Source: Diphasiastrum complanatum
Lineage: Eukaryota > Streptophyta > Lycopodiopsida > Lycopodiales > Lycopodiaceae
NCBI GenBank assembly: GCA_029204225.1
Contig: CM055097.1
Span: 36,504,976 to 36,568,975, forward strand
DNA: 64,000 nt
Reading direction: 5' to 3'
Part shown: positions 22,346 through 32,800 of the stretch, in pieces
Layout: every line of letters starts with the position of its first letter
How positions within the stretch are numbered: the stretch's first letter is position 1
Notes under the pieces: generated by a model
What the model was told of the DNA's origin: nothing
The model's database searches: none
Seen by the model: only the letters and a program-made list of their open reading frames with translations
Program-made: the position numbers and the translations under genes

Positions 22346-22519
22346 TTTAGTTGAAGCATTCTTTTTATCATTGTAAGCAAACTCCAACAATGGCAAATAT
22401 TTTTCCATACGCCCTAAGCATGTCCTCCATGGTTTGGTTAACTCTCTTTGTTTGACCATCCGTTTTAGGGTGATCAGTACTACTCATTCTCAACCGCACC
22501 TCAAGCTTATCCATTACGT
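22346..22519 (-). pseudogene. Gypsy integrase, downstream piece split by the copia insertion
   Basis: Minus-strand reading: a segment equivalent to HKLEVRL, then STDHPKTDGQTKRVNQTMED, the Glu-region of the integrase core (E replaced by K in PKTDGQT). The piece upstream in the protein is at 31793-32160, on the other side of the 9.3-kb copia. Confidence 0.75.
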
Positions 22520-22968
22520 TGTTAGAAATTAATGACTATGCTAAAGTTAATCCATAGGTTACTTTGACCCAAAAGGTCGAGATTTGTGTAACCATGAGTA
22601 TTTAGTTATTTAGGCCATCTTAAGTTTGTCTTAAGTTCAGTTGGACCCAATTTTGGTCATGTATTGACTCGTGGGTCCTCAGGGGTCTAATTTTGTTTAG
22701 GGGCCCTGTCTTGACTTTTGGGGGTGCCCTACATTTAGTAAGTGGTTAACCTTAGGGTTTCGTGGCATTTGGTCACATCCAGGTAGAGTACTTAGATGCT
22801 CATTGTGTATTCCATTTTTACAGTTTGGCTAAGCATTGCTCTCCATTGCTCTTGTTGTTGTTTTCTCTCTCTCTCTCTTAGAGTTGGGCACCCAGCCTCT
22901 TCTCTCTTGTTTTCTGTGGAGATTGATTGATAACTAGACCTTGGTGACTTGACTCTTGCTTTCCTACA
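22520..22968 (+). repeat. 5' LTR of the 9.3-kb copia
   Basis: It begins TGTTAGAAATTAATG and ends CTTTCCTACA, directly followed by the primer site. It contains a (TC)n tract at ~22865-22880. Length and sequence match the 3' copy. Confidence 0.95.
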
Positions 22969-22980
22969 TGGTATCAGAGC
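22969..22980 (+). promoter_or_regulatory. Primer-binding site (tRNA-iMet) of the 9.3-kb copia
   Basis: TGGTATCAGAGC directly abuts the LTR end. Confidence 0.93.
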
Positions 22981-23140
22981 TACCGGTTCTGCAGCAAGCT
23001 TGTTTGTTGGCGCCCTACCAGAAGAGGAGCTTCTTTGCTTTTTGTTGTGAAATTTCAGCATCTTGCTGATCTTTTCAAGTGGAGTTTGGATAAGCTTTTT
23101 TGTCTCTTTTCAGGTTGAAGGAGGGCGGCCATCAGAGTTC

Positions 23141-23313
23141 TTGGAGGAGGGCGCCCAAAAATCTGCTTTTTATGCAACCAGTTTTCAGCAAGTTTTGTTT
23201 GGAGGAGGGCGCCCAAAAATCTGCTACTAATTTTTGGTTGTGGTGTCTCCTTATCTTGTTGTTTTTGTTTTCAGGTTTGCATTTGTGTAGGAGGGCGCCC
23301 AAAATTCAGCAAA
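23141..23313 (+). repeat. GC-rich direct repeats in the copia leader
   Basis: The block TTGGAGGAGGGCGCCCAAAA plus ATCTGCT is present as a 27-bp exact copy at 23141-23167 and 23199-23225. A shorter copy (AGGAGGGCGCCCAAAATTC) lies at ~23289. Each contains the palindrome GGGCGCCC. They lie in the untranslated leader between primer site and gag. Confidence 0.9.
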
Positions 23314-23660
23314 CCCTATTCAGGGTTAGGTCAACTTGTGGCTGGAAATTTGCAGATTCTCAGCAAGTAGTAGGGCGCTTTTAACAGCCCTATTGGAGTG
23401 TGTGTTGATCACACTATTTGGCTTCCTAATTGGGTTTCGGTGTAGGCTTCAATCGAAGCTAACCTAATTTTCAAGAAGCTGGTTTCTTTATGCAGAAAGA
23501 CAGCCATCTATCCATTATCTTTTGGGCACTTTGGTTGCAGATTGAAAGACATCTCGTGCTCCTACTTTTAGCTCTTTGTTTGCTGCAAATTTTTGAGTAG
23601 ATTTGGTTGTGGAAAGGCTCTCTTTCCTATCTACTACAAGCTGAAATTTTGTTGGAGGTA

Positions 23661-23882
23661 ATGGCTAAAGAATCGGAAGCTATCGGTTCTTTGTTTAGTG
23701 AAGATCGGTTGGATGGCACAAACTACTCCTTGTGGAGTTACATGAAGAATCTTCTCATAGCGAAAGGGCTGTGGGATTTGGTCAATGGTGATGAGGAAAG
23801 GCCTTCGTCTTTGGCACCTCCTACGCCTCGTGAATCATCATCATCAACATCATCTTCTACATCTTCGAAAGAACAAAAGAAA
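23661..23882 (+). pseudogene. Copia gag, first part (interrupted)
   Basis: The frame starts MAKESEAIGSLFSEDRLDGT, then NYSLWSYMKNLLIAKGLWDLV, the typical copia gag start, and ends in a Ser-rich linker (SSSTSSSTSSKEQKK). The nested LTR element splits it at 23882/23883, and the frame resumes at 27297 with WDRRDSQAHFMVALAVKRS. One codon near YM appears lost compared with related gags. Confidence 0.85.
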
Positions 23883-24360
23883 TGTTAGAAAACCGACTTG
23901 ATCATACAAGTAACCCAAGACAAGATTCCTATTGTTGTTAGACAATAGTCATACACATGAGAGAGAACAACAATGATGAAGAGATGTACTCCAACTATGT
24001 CCCATTACACATGAAGTAGGGTGCCAGCCTACATATATACTTTCTCTAAACTATGTGTAAGGTAAAAAGCAAAAAGCAAATAGCAAAAAACAAAAAGCTA
24101 ATTGCTATAATTACTACCTATATTGGGTAAACACCCAAGATGAGTTTCTAAGTGATAAAAGCCAATCCTGTTCTAGTAGTAGTGCGCCCACCTGCATGCA
24201 TGACTAAAAAACGAATTTACTATAAATAATAATGACCCTAAAATATGACTTACTATAAATAGTAATGGCCCTTATAATAGCACGCAGGCATGGCCAAACT
24301 ATCACTAATTAATCCTAAATGATAACATTAGGGGTACTAAAGTAAACATTAACTCTAACA
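23883..24360 (-). repeat. 3' LTR of the nested non-autonomous element
   Basis: 478 bp, nearly identical to 26814-27291. On the minus strand a purine tract AAGGGGGAG (24361-24369) precedes its start TGTTAGAG, which makes this the 3' LTR. It has an AGCAAAA-type short repeat at ~24067-24102. Confidence 0.93.
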
Positions 24361-24370
24361 CTCCCCCTTA
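24361..24370 (-). promoter_or_regulatory. Polypurine tract of the nested element
   Basis: The minus strand reads TTAAGGGGGAG directly before the LTR start TGTTAG. Confidence 0.8.
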
Positions 24371-25798
24371 ATGTTTACATTGTCTAGAACTATGCATAAG
24401 AAAAGTATGCATGTATCTTCCATGAAGCCCATGTAATGAAAATCCTCAATTCTGATGTAGAATTTATGATCAACTCTGATCTCAATGTCTTCATTAATCG
24501 ATGTAGAACTTTCTTCGTATGATGATGTACAATTTCCTTTGAATGTCGATCCTTTTCGTATGAACCTGCTTCATATGACTTCTCAATGTCTTGCTTTGGT
24601 CTTCATGTCTCTTTAGTGTATATGTGTGACTACCATGAGTTCAACATATCACCCGATTCCTTGACTTCCTCTGAATCAAAGAACTTTGACTCCCCCTGAA
24701 TCAAATAATGTAGACATGATAACTTTTGCCTTAACCTTGAGAACTTTGCTTGAAGATTGACTCCCTTGGTCTCTTTGAACATCTTTCAAGCTACCACAAA
24801 TGTAAGGATCTCCCCAACATTCATAAAGAAGAAATAATCCTCTTTGTTTACAGTAACACCATCATGATAACCATAAGTAGGAAATAGATCTACAAATGTC
24901 AACATCAAATCTCGTACATCAACACCCACTTTAGAAACCTTTACTTCATTAAGTAGACAGCTCCACTTGTGTCGATTCAATTGAACCCATTTCAATTCTC
25001 ATGGTACTCTCATAAGTTACCGCTTGTGATGAACTTGATGGACTTTAGTTGAACTACTCCCCCTAGATGTACACTTCATGTTTGCATTCCAACCACTCTC
25101 TCCAAATAGAATAGAATATCATCCATGAACCAATCCAAATATGCAAGTAAAAGAGCATCCCCAATAAAAAGATAAATGTATACAATACTTCCTCACACAA
25201 AGTAACTGATACTCTCCTTCAAATACTTTCTCACACAAAGTACTTGACATGATCTTTTCCATGGAATCTCCTACCTCTATCTCACACATAGAGTCACTTG
25301 CACCAAACAACTTTCCAACCTAGAAAGTATTTCATCATGATATTTTTCTGACACTTTGTCATATGCAAACTTGGTGAACGTCCATCTTCAACCATGTTGT
25401 TTTTCTTGAAGCTAAACAACAACCTGTACTATTGATTTTCAACGGCTAATCAACAACCTTGTACTTTCCAAATCTTATTGGAAACAACAGAATCTACCAC
25501 ATGACGGATCATGAACTTGGATAGATTTAAGAATTTCACTTGACAATCACAATAGGCAATCACTTTGTTTTATCATAAAACTCAAGTGATATAAGTTCAA
25601 ATAGATATAAGTGATATAAGCAAGTTTCTACCACATGAACTGGCTACTATGGATAGAAACCAAACAATTTAGAATAACAGCATCACATTTGAAGCCTTTA
25701 TAAATAAACCAAATCTAAGCTCAAATGTGATAAGAGTATCAGAATAAAAATGTACGATTAGGTTGATACTTAAACCACACTTGAGCTTAAGAGAGGGA

Positions 25799-26244
25799 GT
25801 TAGAAATAGTAAGCTCAACTGTGATTGTAGTTTACAGTTATGTATTGTTTCAGTTTGGTAGGCTTTAGTTAAGAAGCCAGCCCGGGGGCTTGTCCTAGGC
25901 CAATAACGGGAGTTTACCTGTATATAGGCTAAAATGCCACGTAGAGGCCAATAGTGAATTTCGTGCATTTATTAGGTCTATGCCACGTGGCGTCCCCATG
26001 CAAAAGGGACCTTTACTTGTATATGTATCAGTCTCTTTGTAATAAAGTTGCTATTTGCTTTTTACCTTACACATAGTTTAGAGAAAGTATATATGTAGGC
26101 TGGCACCCTACTTCATTTGTAATGGGACATAGTTGGAGTACATCTCTTCATCATTGTTGTTCTCTCTCATGTGTATGACTATTGTCTAACAACAATAGGA
26201 ATCTTGTCTTGGGTTACTTGTATGATCAAGTCGGTTTTCTAACA
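25799..26244 (+). repeat. Internal LTR in opposite orientation, chimeric U3
   Basis: It ends in the same ~195 bp as the 478-bp LTRs (from GCTATTTGC at 26050 to GGTTTTCTAACA) and is followed by the primer site TGGTATCAGAGC (26245-26256). Its first ~250 bp differ. That part starts AGTTAGAAATAGTAAGCTC after a purine tract GAGCTTAAGAGAGGGAG, like the 3' LTR at 46579 and its purine tract. It looks like an LTR with a U3 from a sister family joined to this family's R-U5. Confidence 0.75.
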
Positions 26245-27015
26245 TGGTATCAGAGCAAAAAATGTGTAGCCATGTCCTAGAGTGTCCGTATAGATCATAT
26301 GCAATTTTCCTGCTACCTGTACTCGACTCACACTCAAGTACACAGTCAAAGCACTTGACTCACAAAGTATCAACCAAACACCATGCTCAGTGACTTGTTG
26401 ACATGTCTACTAGCTGATTTTTTGGCGAGGGTATAATCTTAGTGGCAGCAAGATTTCCTCAGGTTGAGCCATAGTCGCTCATTGTTATCAGCGTTATGAG
26501 TTTGTCTTGTAAGCGTCTGATAGGATGTCAGCCTAGTAAGATGGAGGATGATAATCTCATGGTGGCAGTGAGGTTTCCTCGATGTGAGTCTTGTGTCTCA
26601 TGTGGTCCGCTTGTGTTTCAAGTTGGATGGTGAACAAGTCAAGTTCAGAGTGTGGCAGACTCTTGTTGAGAGCATGGTGTTTGGTTGATACTTTGTGAGT
26701 CAAGTGCTTTGACTGTGTACTTGAGTGTGAGTCGAGTACAGGTAGCAGGAAAATTGCATATGATCTATACGGACACTCCAAGACATGGCTACACATTTTT
26801 TGCTCTGATACCATGTTAGAAAACCGACTTGTTCATACAAGTAACCCAAGACAAGATTCCTATTGTTGTTAGACAATAGTCATAAACATGAAAGAGAACG
26901 ACAATGATGAAGAGATGTACTCCAACTATGTCTCATTACAAATGAAGTAGGGTGCCAGCCTACATATATACTTTCTCTAAACTATGTGTAAGGTAAAAAG
27001 CAAAAAGCAAATAGC
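26050..27015. repeat. Long inverted repeat: LTR end + primer site + leader, head to head
   Basis: Left arm 26050-26388 and right arm 26670-27015 are reverse complements with only a few mismatches and one ~7-bp length difference in the GCAAAAA repeat. Each arm contains the LTR 3' half, the primer site and ~130 bp of leader. The spacer is 26389-26669. The spacer and the inner right arm are related to 46120-46540 on the plus strand. Confidence 0.9.
26802..26813 (-). promoter_or_regulatory. Primer-binding site of the nested element
   Basis: GCTCTGATACCA on the plus strand is TGGTATCAGAGC on the minus strand, directly abutting the LTR at 26814. Confidence 0.93.
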
Positions 27016-27291
27016 AAAAAACAAAAAGCTAATTGCTATAATTACTACCTATATTGGGTAAACACCCAAGATGAGTTTCTAAGTGATAAAAGCAAATCCT
27101 ATTCTAGTAGTAGTGCGCCCACCTACATGCATGACTAAAAAACGAATTTACTATAAATAGTAATGACCCTAAAATATGACTTACTATAAATAGTAATGGC
27201 CCCTATAATAGCACGCAGGCATGGAAAAACTATCACTAATTAATCCTAAATGATAACATTAGGGGTACTAAAGTAAACATTAACTCTAACA
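26814..27291 (-). repeat. 5' LTR of the nested non-autonomous element
   Basis: 478 bp, flanked on its inner side by the primer site. The outer end is followed by the target duplication AGAAG (27292-27296) and the resumed copia gag. Confidence 0.93.
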
Positions 27292-27296
27292 AGAAG

Positions 27297-27952
27297 TGGG
27301 ATAGAAGGGATTCACAAGCACATTTTATGGTTGCTCTTGCTGTGAAAAGATCTATCTTACCTCATATTAGGTCTTGTAAGACATGTAAAAGTGCATGGGA
27401 TACACTTTATACTATGTATAGAGTCAAAAATTCAGCAAGAGTGGTGTATCTTAGAAATCAGCTTTCTTTGTTGAAGATGCAAGAAGGGGATCAAGTGACC
27501 AATCACTTGACGAAGATCAAGGATCTTCGTGAGGAGCTTCTCAATATTGATGAGATAATTAATTTGTTTCCATTACTCTCAACTCATTACCTTCATCTTA
27601 TCTTCCATTTGTTTCATCTCAGAGTATCTCTCTTAGGGGACAACAACTCTCCTTTGATGAACTTGTTGGGCTGCTTCTTCAAGAGGAGCAAACGAGGCAA
27701 AACTTTGCGGGTGACACTCAACAAGATCAAGATTTCTTCACGAAAGGCAAGGGCAAAGGCAAGTCAAAAGGAAAGGGGAATCCTCCTTCCAAGGATGAGC
27801 AAAAGCCCGTTGGAGGTCAAAATGTCAACACTCAAAAGAAGATAGGGAAGTGCCATTATTGCAAAAGGTATGGGCACTTCATCAAGGATTGTAAGAAGAA
27901 GCTTGCGAAAGAGGAGAGTAACGGAATTGATACTAGTGCTTCACTTGCTACT
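27297..27952 (+). pseudogene. Copia gag, second part with zinc knuckle
   Basis: It resumes WDRRDSQAHFMVALAVKRSI and continues through the UBN2 core (CKSAWDTLYTMYRVKNSARV). A frameshift falls near 27555. A Lys/Gly-rich stretch precedes the knuckle CHYCKRYGHFIKDC at ~27851-27892, an intact CX2CX4HX4C. Confidence 0.85.
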
Positions 27953-28381
27953 TTGGAGCAAGAGCTTGAAACTAGTGGTGATCTCTTCAACCAAGACTAT
28001 GCTTTTGTGTCTAATATTGCTTCTACTAGTACTACTACATCTATGAGGAATTCAGATTCTGTTTTGCAAGTTGCTGATTTTCAGCCCATTGAATGGGTGA
28101 TTGATAGTGGTGCTACTCGTCATATGACTTCTCGCAAAGAAGCATTCACTAAATTAGTGAAAGTGCAAAATGGAAGTAAGGTACAATGTGCGGATGATGC
28201 ATCTTATTCTATTCATGGAATTGGAATTGTAGCCATCATTTTGCCTAATTGTGAAGAAAAGTACATTAAGAATGTGCTTTATGTTCCGGGAATCAAGAAG
28301 AATCTTCTTTCGGTTTCAACTATGTTGAAGCAAGGACTAGTTGAGTTCAAAGAAGATAAGTGTCTGTCAAGGATCTCTTGA
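27953..28381 (+). pseudogene. Copia protease
   Basis: IEWVIDSGATRHMTSRKEAF at ~28088-28147 carries the intact DSGA active site. It is followed by NVLYVPGIKKNLLSVSTM, the standard segment before the GAG-pre-integrase domain. A frameshift near 28360 separates it from the integrase frame. Confidence 0.88.
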
Positions 28382-29882
28382 TTATTGTTTCAGGAAAATG
28401 CATGCTAGCTTATTCATTATGGATACCTATGAGCGACGAATTCCCTCTACATGTCTTGTTGCTTCTACATCACAATCATTGGAGTTGGCAAAATTGTGGC
28501 ACGCAAGGTTTGGGCATCTCAACTTTGCAAGTTTGAAGAAGCTGAAGACATTTAATATGGTAGAAGACATTCCTACTATTGAGCAGCCAGAAGGGCATGT
28601 ATGCGAGGGGTGCATACTTGGAAAGTTTCAAAGGAAACCTTTTCCAATTGATAGAACTATAAGGGTTCTTGATAAATTTGATTTGGTTCATAGTGATGTT
28701 TGTGGTCCAATGAGGACCGAATCCATTGGAAAGTGCATCTATTTTGTGACTTTTATTGATGACTTTTTCCGTTTTACATGGATCTATCCTATGAAGGCTA
28801 AATCGGAAGTTTTTCAACGTTTCAAAGATTTTCTAGCAATGGTGGAAAATCAGTTTGGGCATTCTTTGAAGACCCTACGCACCGATCTAGGAGGGGAATA
28901 CATTAAGAATACGTTCGGTGCATCAAATGAAAAGGGAATTCTACATCAAATGACAACTCCCTATACGCCTCAACAAAGTGGTGTTGCTGAGCGAAAGAAT
29001 CGCACACTTATGGAGATGGCCCACAAAGCAAAGGGGCTGCCTCACAAGTTTTGGGCTGAAACGGTTATAACGGCAGCATACATAAGCAATCATTGTCCTA
29101 CTAAAGCATTGAAAGTATTAACTCCTTAGGTATGGAAAGAAGCCTACAATCTCTCACTTTCGCATTTTTGGTTGTACGGCTTATGCTTTTGTTCCAAATA
29201 AACTTCGTACAAAACTTGAGGATAAAGGAGTTAAATGCATTTTTGTTGGCTATAGTAGTGAAAGCAAAGGCTATAGGCTGTTCAATTTGAGCACTAACAA
29301 GATTATTGTTAGTCGTGATGTGCATTTTGATGAAAAGAATTCATTAGATGTGGCCCCAACTCACATCTTGAAGGGGGACAGCCCACATAGTGTGAATGTT
29401 GAAGTTTTTCCAGATTTGGTATCATCTTCTATTGCTGGAAATAAGGGGCAGCAATCAACCAGTTTCGACCTGCCCAACACCTCATCAAGTTTAGAGCCTA
29501 ATGTTCATCAAGAACCGCCCGTTGTTGCTCAAAATCAGTCTGCAGGAACTGTTGGACAACAAGGACCAGTTTTAGAAGATCTTGGACAGCCAAGTGCGGT
29601 GTCGGAGGATCTTGAACAGCAGATTGTAAGAAGAGACATGGCTGTTGGACAGCCCAAAACAGTCCCACGGTGGCTGTTGTCAACATTGCGGGACAGCAAA
29701 GTAAGTTCATTTTATGATGGAAAGACACATGCCTCTACAAAATTAGTGGACTATGCTGATTTTTCGGATTTTGCTCTTACATCTCATGGAGATGTTGCAA
29801 AAGAACCTGTTTTCTATGAGCAGGCCAAGGGAGTAAAATGTTGGGAGGATGCGATGCAAGATGAGTATGACTCACTTATGTG
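28382..29882 (+). pseudogene. Copia integrase and linker
   Basis: Zinc-binding part: LWHARFGHLN...CEGCILGKF, an HHCC pattern. Core: VHSDVCGPM with the first Asp, RTDLGGEYIKNTF with the second, and SGVAERKNRTLMEMAH with the Glu. A frameshift lies at ~29127, after which GCTAYAFVPNKLRTKLED and IFVGYSSESKGYRLFN follow. A Gln/Pro/Ser-rich linker leads to WEDAMQDEYDSLM. A small deletion of roughly 13 codons at 29880 removes the segment normally before GKKAIGSKW. Confidence 0.88.
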
Positions 29883-30731
29883 AAGAAGGCAATTGGTTCT
29901 AAATGGGTATACAAAATCAAGTATAAGGCAGATGGTACCATTGAAAGGTACAAGGCAAGGCTCGTTGCCAAAGGCTATGCTCAGCAAAAGGGGATTGGTT
30001 ATGAGGAGACTTTTTCTCCTACTGCTCGTATGACTACCGTGAGGGTAGTAACCGCTTTGGCTGCCCACTTTGGTTGGCGTTTGTGGCAACTTGACATAAA
30101 GACAACATTCCTCAATGGTGATCTCAATGAGGAAGTGTACCTTCAACAACCTGCTGGTTTTTTGGTTGAAGACCAAGAAGATAAAGTTTGTCTTCTCAAG
30201 AAGGCACTTTATGGACTGAAGCAAGCCCCGAGGATGTGGTATCAAAAGATACATGCCTACTTTTGTGATCGAGGGTTTACTAATAGTCCTAGCGAATCTA
30301 CTCTTTATGTCAAGCATACTTCAGATTATATCATCATTATTTTGCTTTATGTTGATGATATTATTATTACGGAAAGTAATGAGCAGCAGATTGATGCCGT
30401 AATACTTGATCTTGGTATGGTTTTTGAAACCTCAGATTAAGGCCTATTGCACTTTTATCTTGGTCTTGAATTTGTACAAGTAGGGGCTGGAATTTTCATC
30501 TCTCAAGAATGCTACATTGGGCAGATTTTGAAGCGGTTCAAGATGGAAGATTGCAAGCCGGTTGCTACACCTATGGAGACAAGTCTAAAATTAAGTAGTC
30601 AAGGTGATGGTGAATCATTTGACACTACTTTATATTGTCAAGCTATTGGCTGTCTCATTTACCTATGTAATTCAAGACCGGACATTTCTTGTAGTGTCTC
30701 ACTCATGAGTCAATTCATGCATTCCCGATGA
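29883..30731 (+). pseudogene. Copia reverse transcriptase
   Basis: KKAIGSKWVYKIKY, YKARLVAKGYAQQKGIGYEE, WQLDIKTTFLNGDLNEEVYL, YGLKQAPRMWY and LLYVDDIIIT (YVDD active site, ~30346) are all present. One stop at 30438-30440 separates the last block (HFYLGLEFVQ...AIGCLIYLCNSRPDIS). Otherwise well preserved, the best RT in the window. Confidence 0.9.
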
Positions 30732-31306
30732 CATCACATTGGAAAGCGTTGAAGAGGATCTTTCGATATCTTCAAGGAACAAGAAGTCATGGACTGGTTT
30801 TTCTTGCTTGTGATGATGCATGCTTGGTTGGTTTTAGTGACTCGGATTGGGGTGGAGATCAGGACACTAGATGCTCTACAAGTGGACATTGCTTTTTCTA
30901 TGGAAATTCTACAATTTCTTGGTCAAGTAAAAAGCAGCCCACCGTTGCTACTTCTTCTAGTGAAGCAGAATATAGAGCGATATTTTCAGCCACAACAGAG
31001 TGTTTATGGCTGAGAAGACTACTTGTTGACATGAAGTTTGGCGAGCCCTCAGCCACTCTTATCTTGAGTGATAGTCGAAGTGCTATTGCCATTGCACGGA
31101 ATCCTGTTTTTCATGCGAGGACGAAGCACGTCGAGATCCATTATCACTTTGTTTGGGAGAGACTTCATGATGGCGACATTTTACTTGAATATTGTCCTAC
31201 GAAGGATAATATTGCGGACCTCTTCACTAAGGCGTTGCCTAGAGTCAGATTTGAAGCTTTATGCAAAGCTTTAAATTTGATACCACGTGTTGGTTTTGTT
31301 ACATAG
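30728..31306 (+). pseudogene. Copia RNase H
   Basis: GFSDSDWGGDQDTRCSTSGH, SSSEAEYRAIFSATTECLWL, LSDSRSAIAIARNPVFHART and HVEIHYHFVWERL are the canonical copia RNase HI blocks with the D, E and D residues. The frame is open to a normal stop at 31304-31306. A short shift near 30728 separates it from the RT frame. Confidence 0.9.
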
Positions 31307-31327
31307 TGAAGATTTCAGTTTTTGCAT

Positions 31328-31343
31328 TGTCATTTAAGGAGGG
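31328..31343 (+). promoter_or_regulatory. Polypurine tract of the 9.3-kb copia
   Basis: TCATTTAAGGAGGG directly precedes the 3' LTR start TGTTAGAAAT. Confidence 0.85.
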
Positions 31344-31792
31344 TGTTAGAAATAAATGACTATGCTAAAGTTAATCCATAGGTTACTTTGACCCAAAAGG
31401 TCGAAATTTGTGTAACCATGGGTATTTAGTTATTTAGGCCATCTTAAGTTTGTCTTAAGTTCAGTTGGACCCAATTTTGGTCATGTACTGACTCATGGGT
31501 CCTTAGGGGTCTAATTTTGTTTAGGGGCCCTATCTTGAATTTTGGGGGTGCCCTACATTTAGTAAGTGGTTAACCTTAGGTTTTGGTGACATTTGGTCAC
31601 ATCCAGGTAGAGTACTTAGATGCTCATTGTGTATTCCATTTTTACAGTTTGGCTAAGCATTGCTCTCCATTGCTTTTGTTGTTGTTTTCTCTCTCTCTCT
31701 CTTAGAGTTGGGCGCCCAGCCTCTTCTCTCTTGTTTTTTGTGGAGATTGATTGATAACTAGATCTTGGTGACTTGACACTTGCTTTCCTACA
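31344..31792 (+). repeat. 3' LTR of the 9.3-kb copia
   Basis: 449 bp, same length as the 5' LTR, with about 16 substitutions by eye and no indel. It ends CTTTCCTACA and is followed by AGAGT and the resumed gypsy integrase. Confidence 0.95.
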
Positions 31793-32160
31793 AGAGTCCA
31801 AAAATGACCCGTAAAGCATGGATCTCTATCAGACACTATGGATGATGGTAACCCATGAAGTCTGAATACATGCTGTATAAATTGATCAACTACCCCAGGT
31901 GCATCTATCTTATCATGGGTTGGAATGAAATGAGCCATTTTTGTGAGTCCGATACACTCTCCCATCTTCCCTCTGGAATAGGCAAGGGGTGTAAATATAT
32001 GGACCTCTTGATGTACTAATGGGTCCCCTAAAGATAGCATACGAAAATGCCGAATGTCTCCAATATGCAAGACCAAGGAGTACCATGATGGGTGATGTCC
32101 CTGACCATAGATTTGGCAAGAGGATGTGAGAGTCAAATATGGATATCATGTCTCCCTGGT
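31793..32160 (-). pseudogene. Gypsy integrase, upstream piece split by the copia insertion
   Basis: The minus-strand frame reads LTKMAHFIPTHDKIDAPGVV and FRLHGLPSSIVSDRDPCFTG then HFWTL, the integrase core with the second Asp. It continues at 22519 across the copia. Upstream it carries RKM-type remnants and stops. Same subfamily as the chromovirus at 7-9 kb. Confidence 0.85.
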
Positions 32161-32530
32161 TGCAAACTTCGTGACTCTCTATATGTAGGTGATCAATTAG
32201 AAGATAGCCTCATTTGTAATGGGGACATCACAAACTAACTTAAGATGATCTCGTGCATAAAAGAAGACTTAGCCCATATCATATGGGACAACATAGTAAT
32301 CTATAAGCATGTGATACTATCCCAGTCCGTTGATGTGATTCATGTGCACCGAATCTCTGTTGCATCCATAGTTGTAGGAGTGACTAGATAGCCTCAAAAA
32401 GTTGGCACTTACTCTAAGCGTCCTGTATATGTCACTTGAAACAAAACCTCTCCAAGGGAAACATGACTTTCCCAAGCCGGTTAGTAACTACATGTTTCAT
32501 CCTGAACACAAGAACTGTAAAAAGTACAAC
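32161..32530. other. Unassigned sequence between gypsy and LINE scraps
   Basis: I see no coding frame or repeat that can be assigned. It may be decayed gypsy or LINE sequence. Confidence 0.3.
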
Positions 32531-32800
32531 CATATAGGAATATGAGAACACTACCTCCAGTGGCTGGCTGTCCAATGTGAACTCCTGTCAATGCATGTAG
32601 GCTCTAGAGGTATTGAAGACCATGATATTGGTCTTCTTGGTATTGATTTCCAAACCCTATCTAATGCAAAAGGGGTGTAAACAATCCATATGTCTTTGTA
32701 ATCCCTCTCTAGTCGAGGAGGCCAAAACCACATCATCTACATAAAGAATAGGGAGAAAAAGGTCAAAGAAAGCATCTAGAGATAGAAGACCACTACAGAA
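32531..32800 (-). pseudogene. LINE reverse transcriptase fragment
   Basis: The minus strand reads ILYVDDVVLASSTREGLQRH, then CLHPFC and (after a stop) GLEINTKKTNIMVFNTSRA. This is the LINE RT active-site block (usually YADD, here YVDD) and the following W/GL.IN..KT..M.F motif. No other LINE domain is preserved next to it. Confidence 0.75.

Larger units (their letters stand above)
23883..27291 (-). mobile_element. Non-autonomous LTR retrotransposon nested in the copia gag
   Basis: Two 478-bp LTRs with about 13 mismatches, TGTTAG...CTAACA-type ends, a primer site and a polypurine tract define a complete 3.4-kb element. The target duplication is AGAAA (23878-23882) against AGAAG (27292-27296), one mismatch. 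Its 2.45-kb interior encodes no retroviral protein that I can recognise, so it must depend on another copia element. The interior contains a second, oppositely oriented LTR with primer site (25799-26256), which makes a long palindrome. Confidence 0.92.
22520..31792 (+). mobile_element. Near-complete Ty1/copia retrotransposon with nested insertion
   Basis: Two 449-bp LTRs (22520-22968, 31344-31792) with about 16 mismatches bracket a primer site, gag, protease, integrase, RT, RNase H and polypurine tract in copia order. Without the nested element (23883-27291) and its duplicated 5 bp the copy is about 5.86 kb, a normal copia length. The target is a minus-strand gypsy integrase. The right flank is AGAGT and the left flank ends ...ACGT, consistent with a 5-bp duplication AGAGT that lost three bases on the left. 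A few frameshifts and a small deletion make it non-autonomous. Confidence 0.93.
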
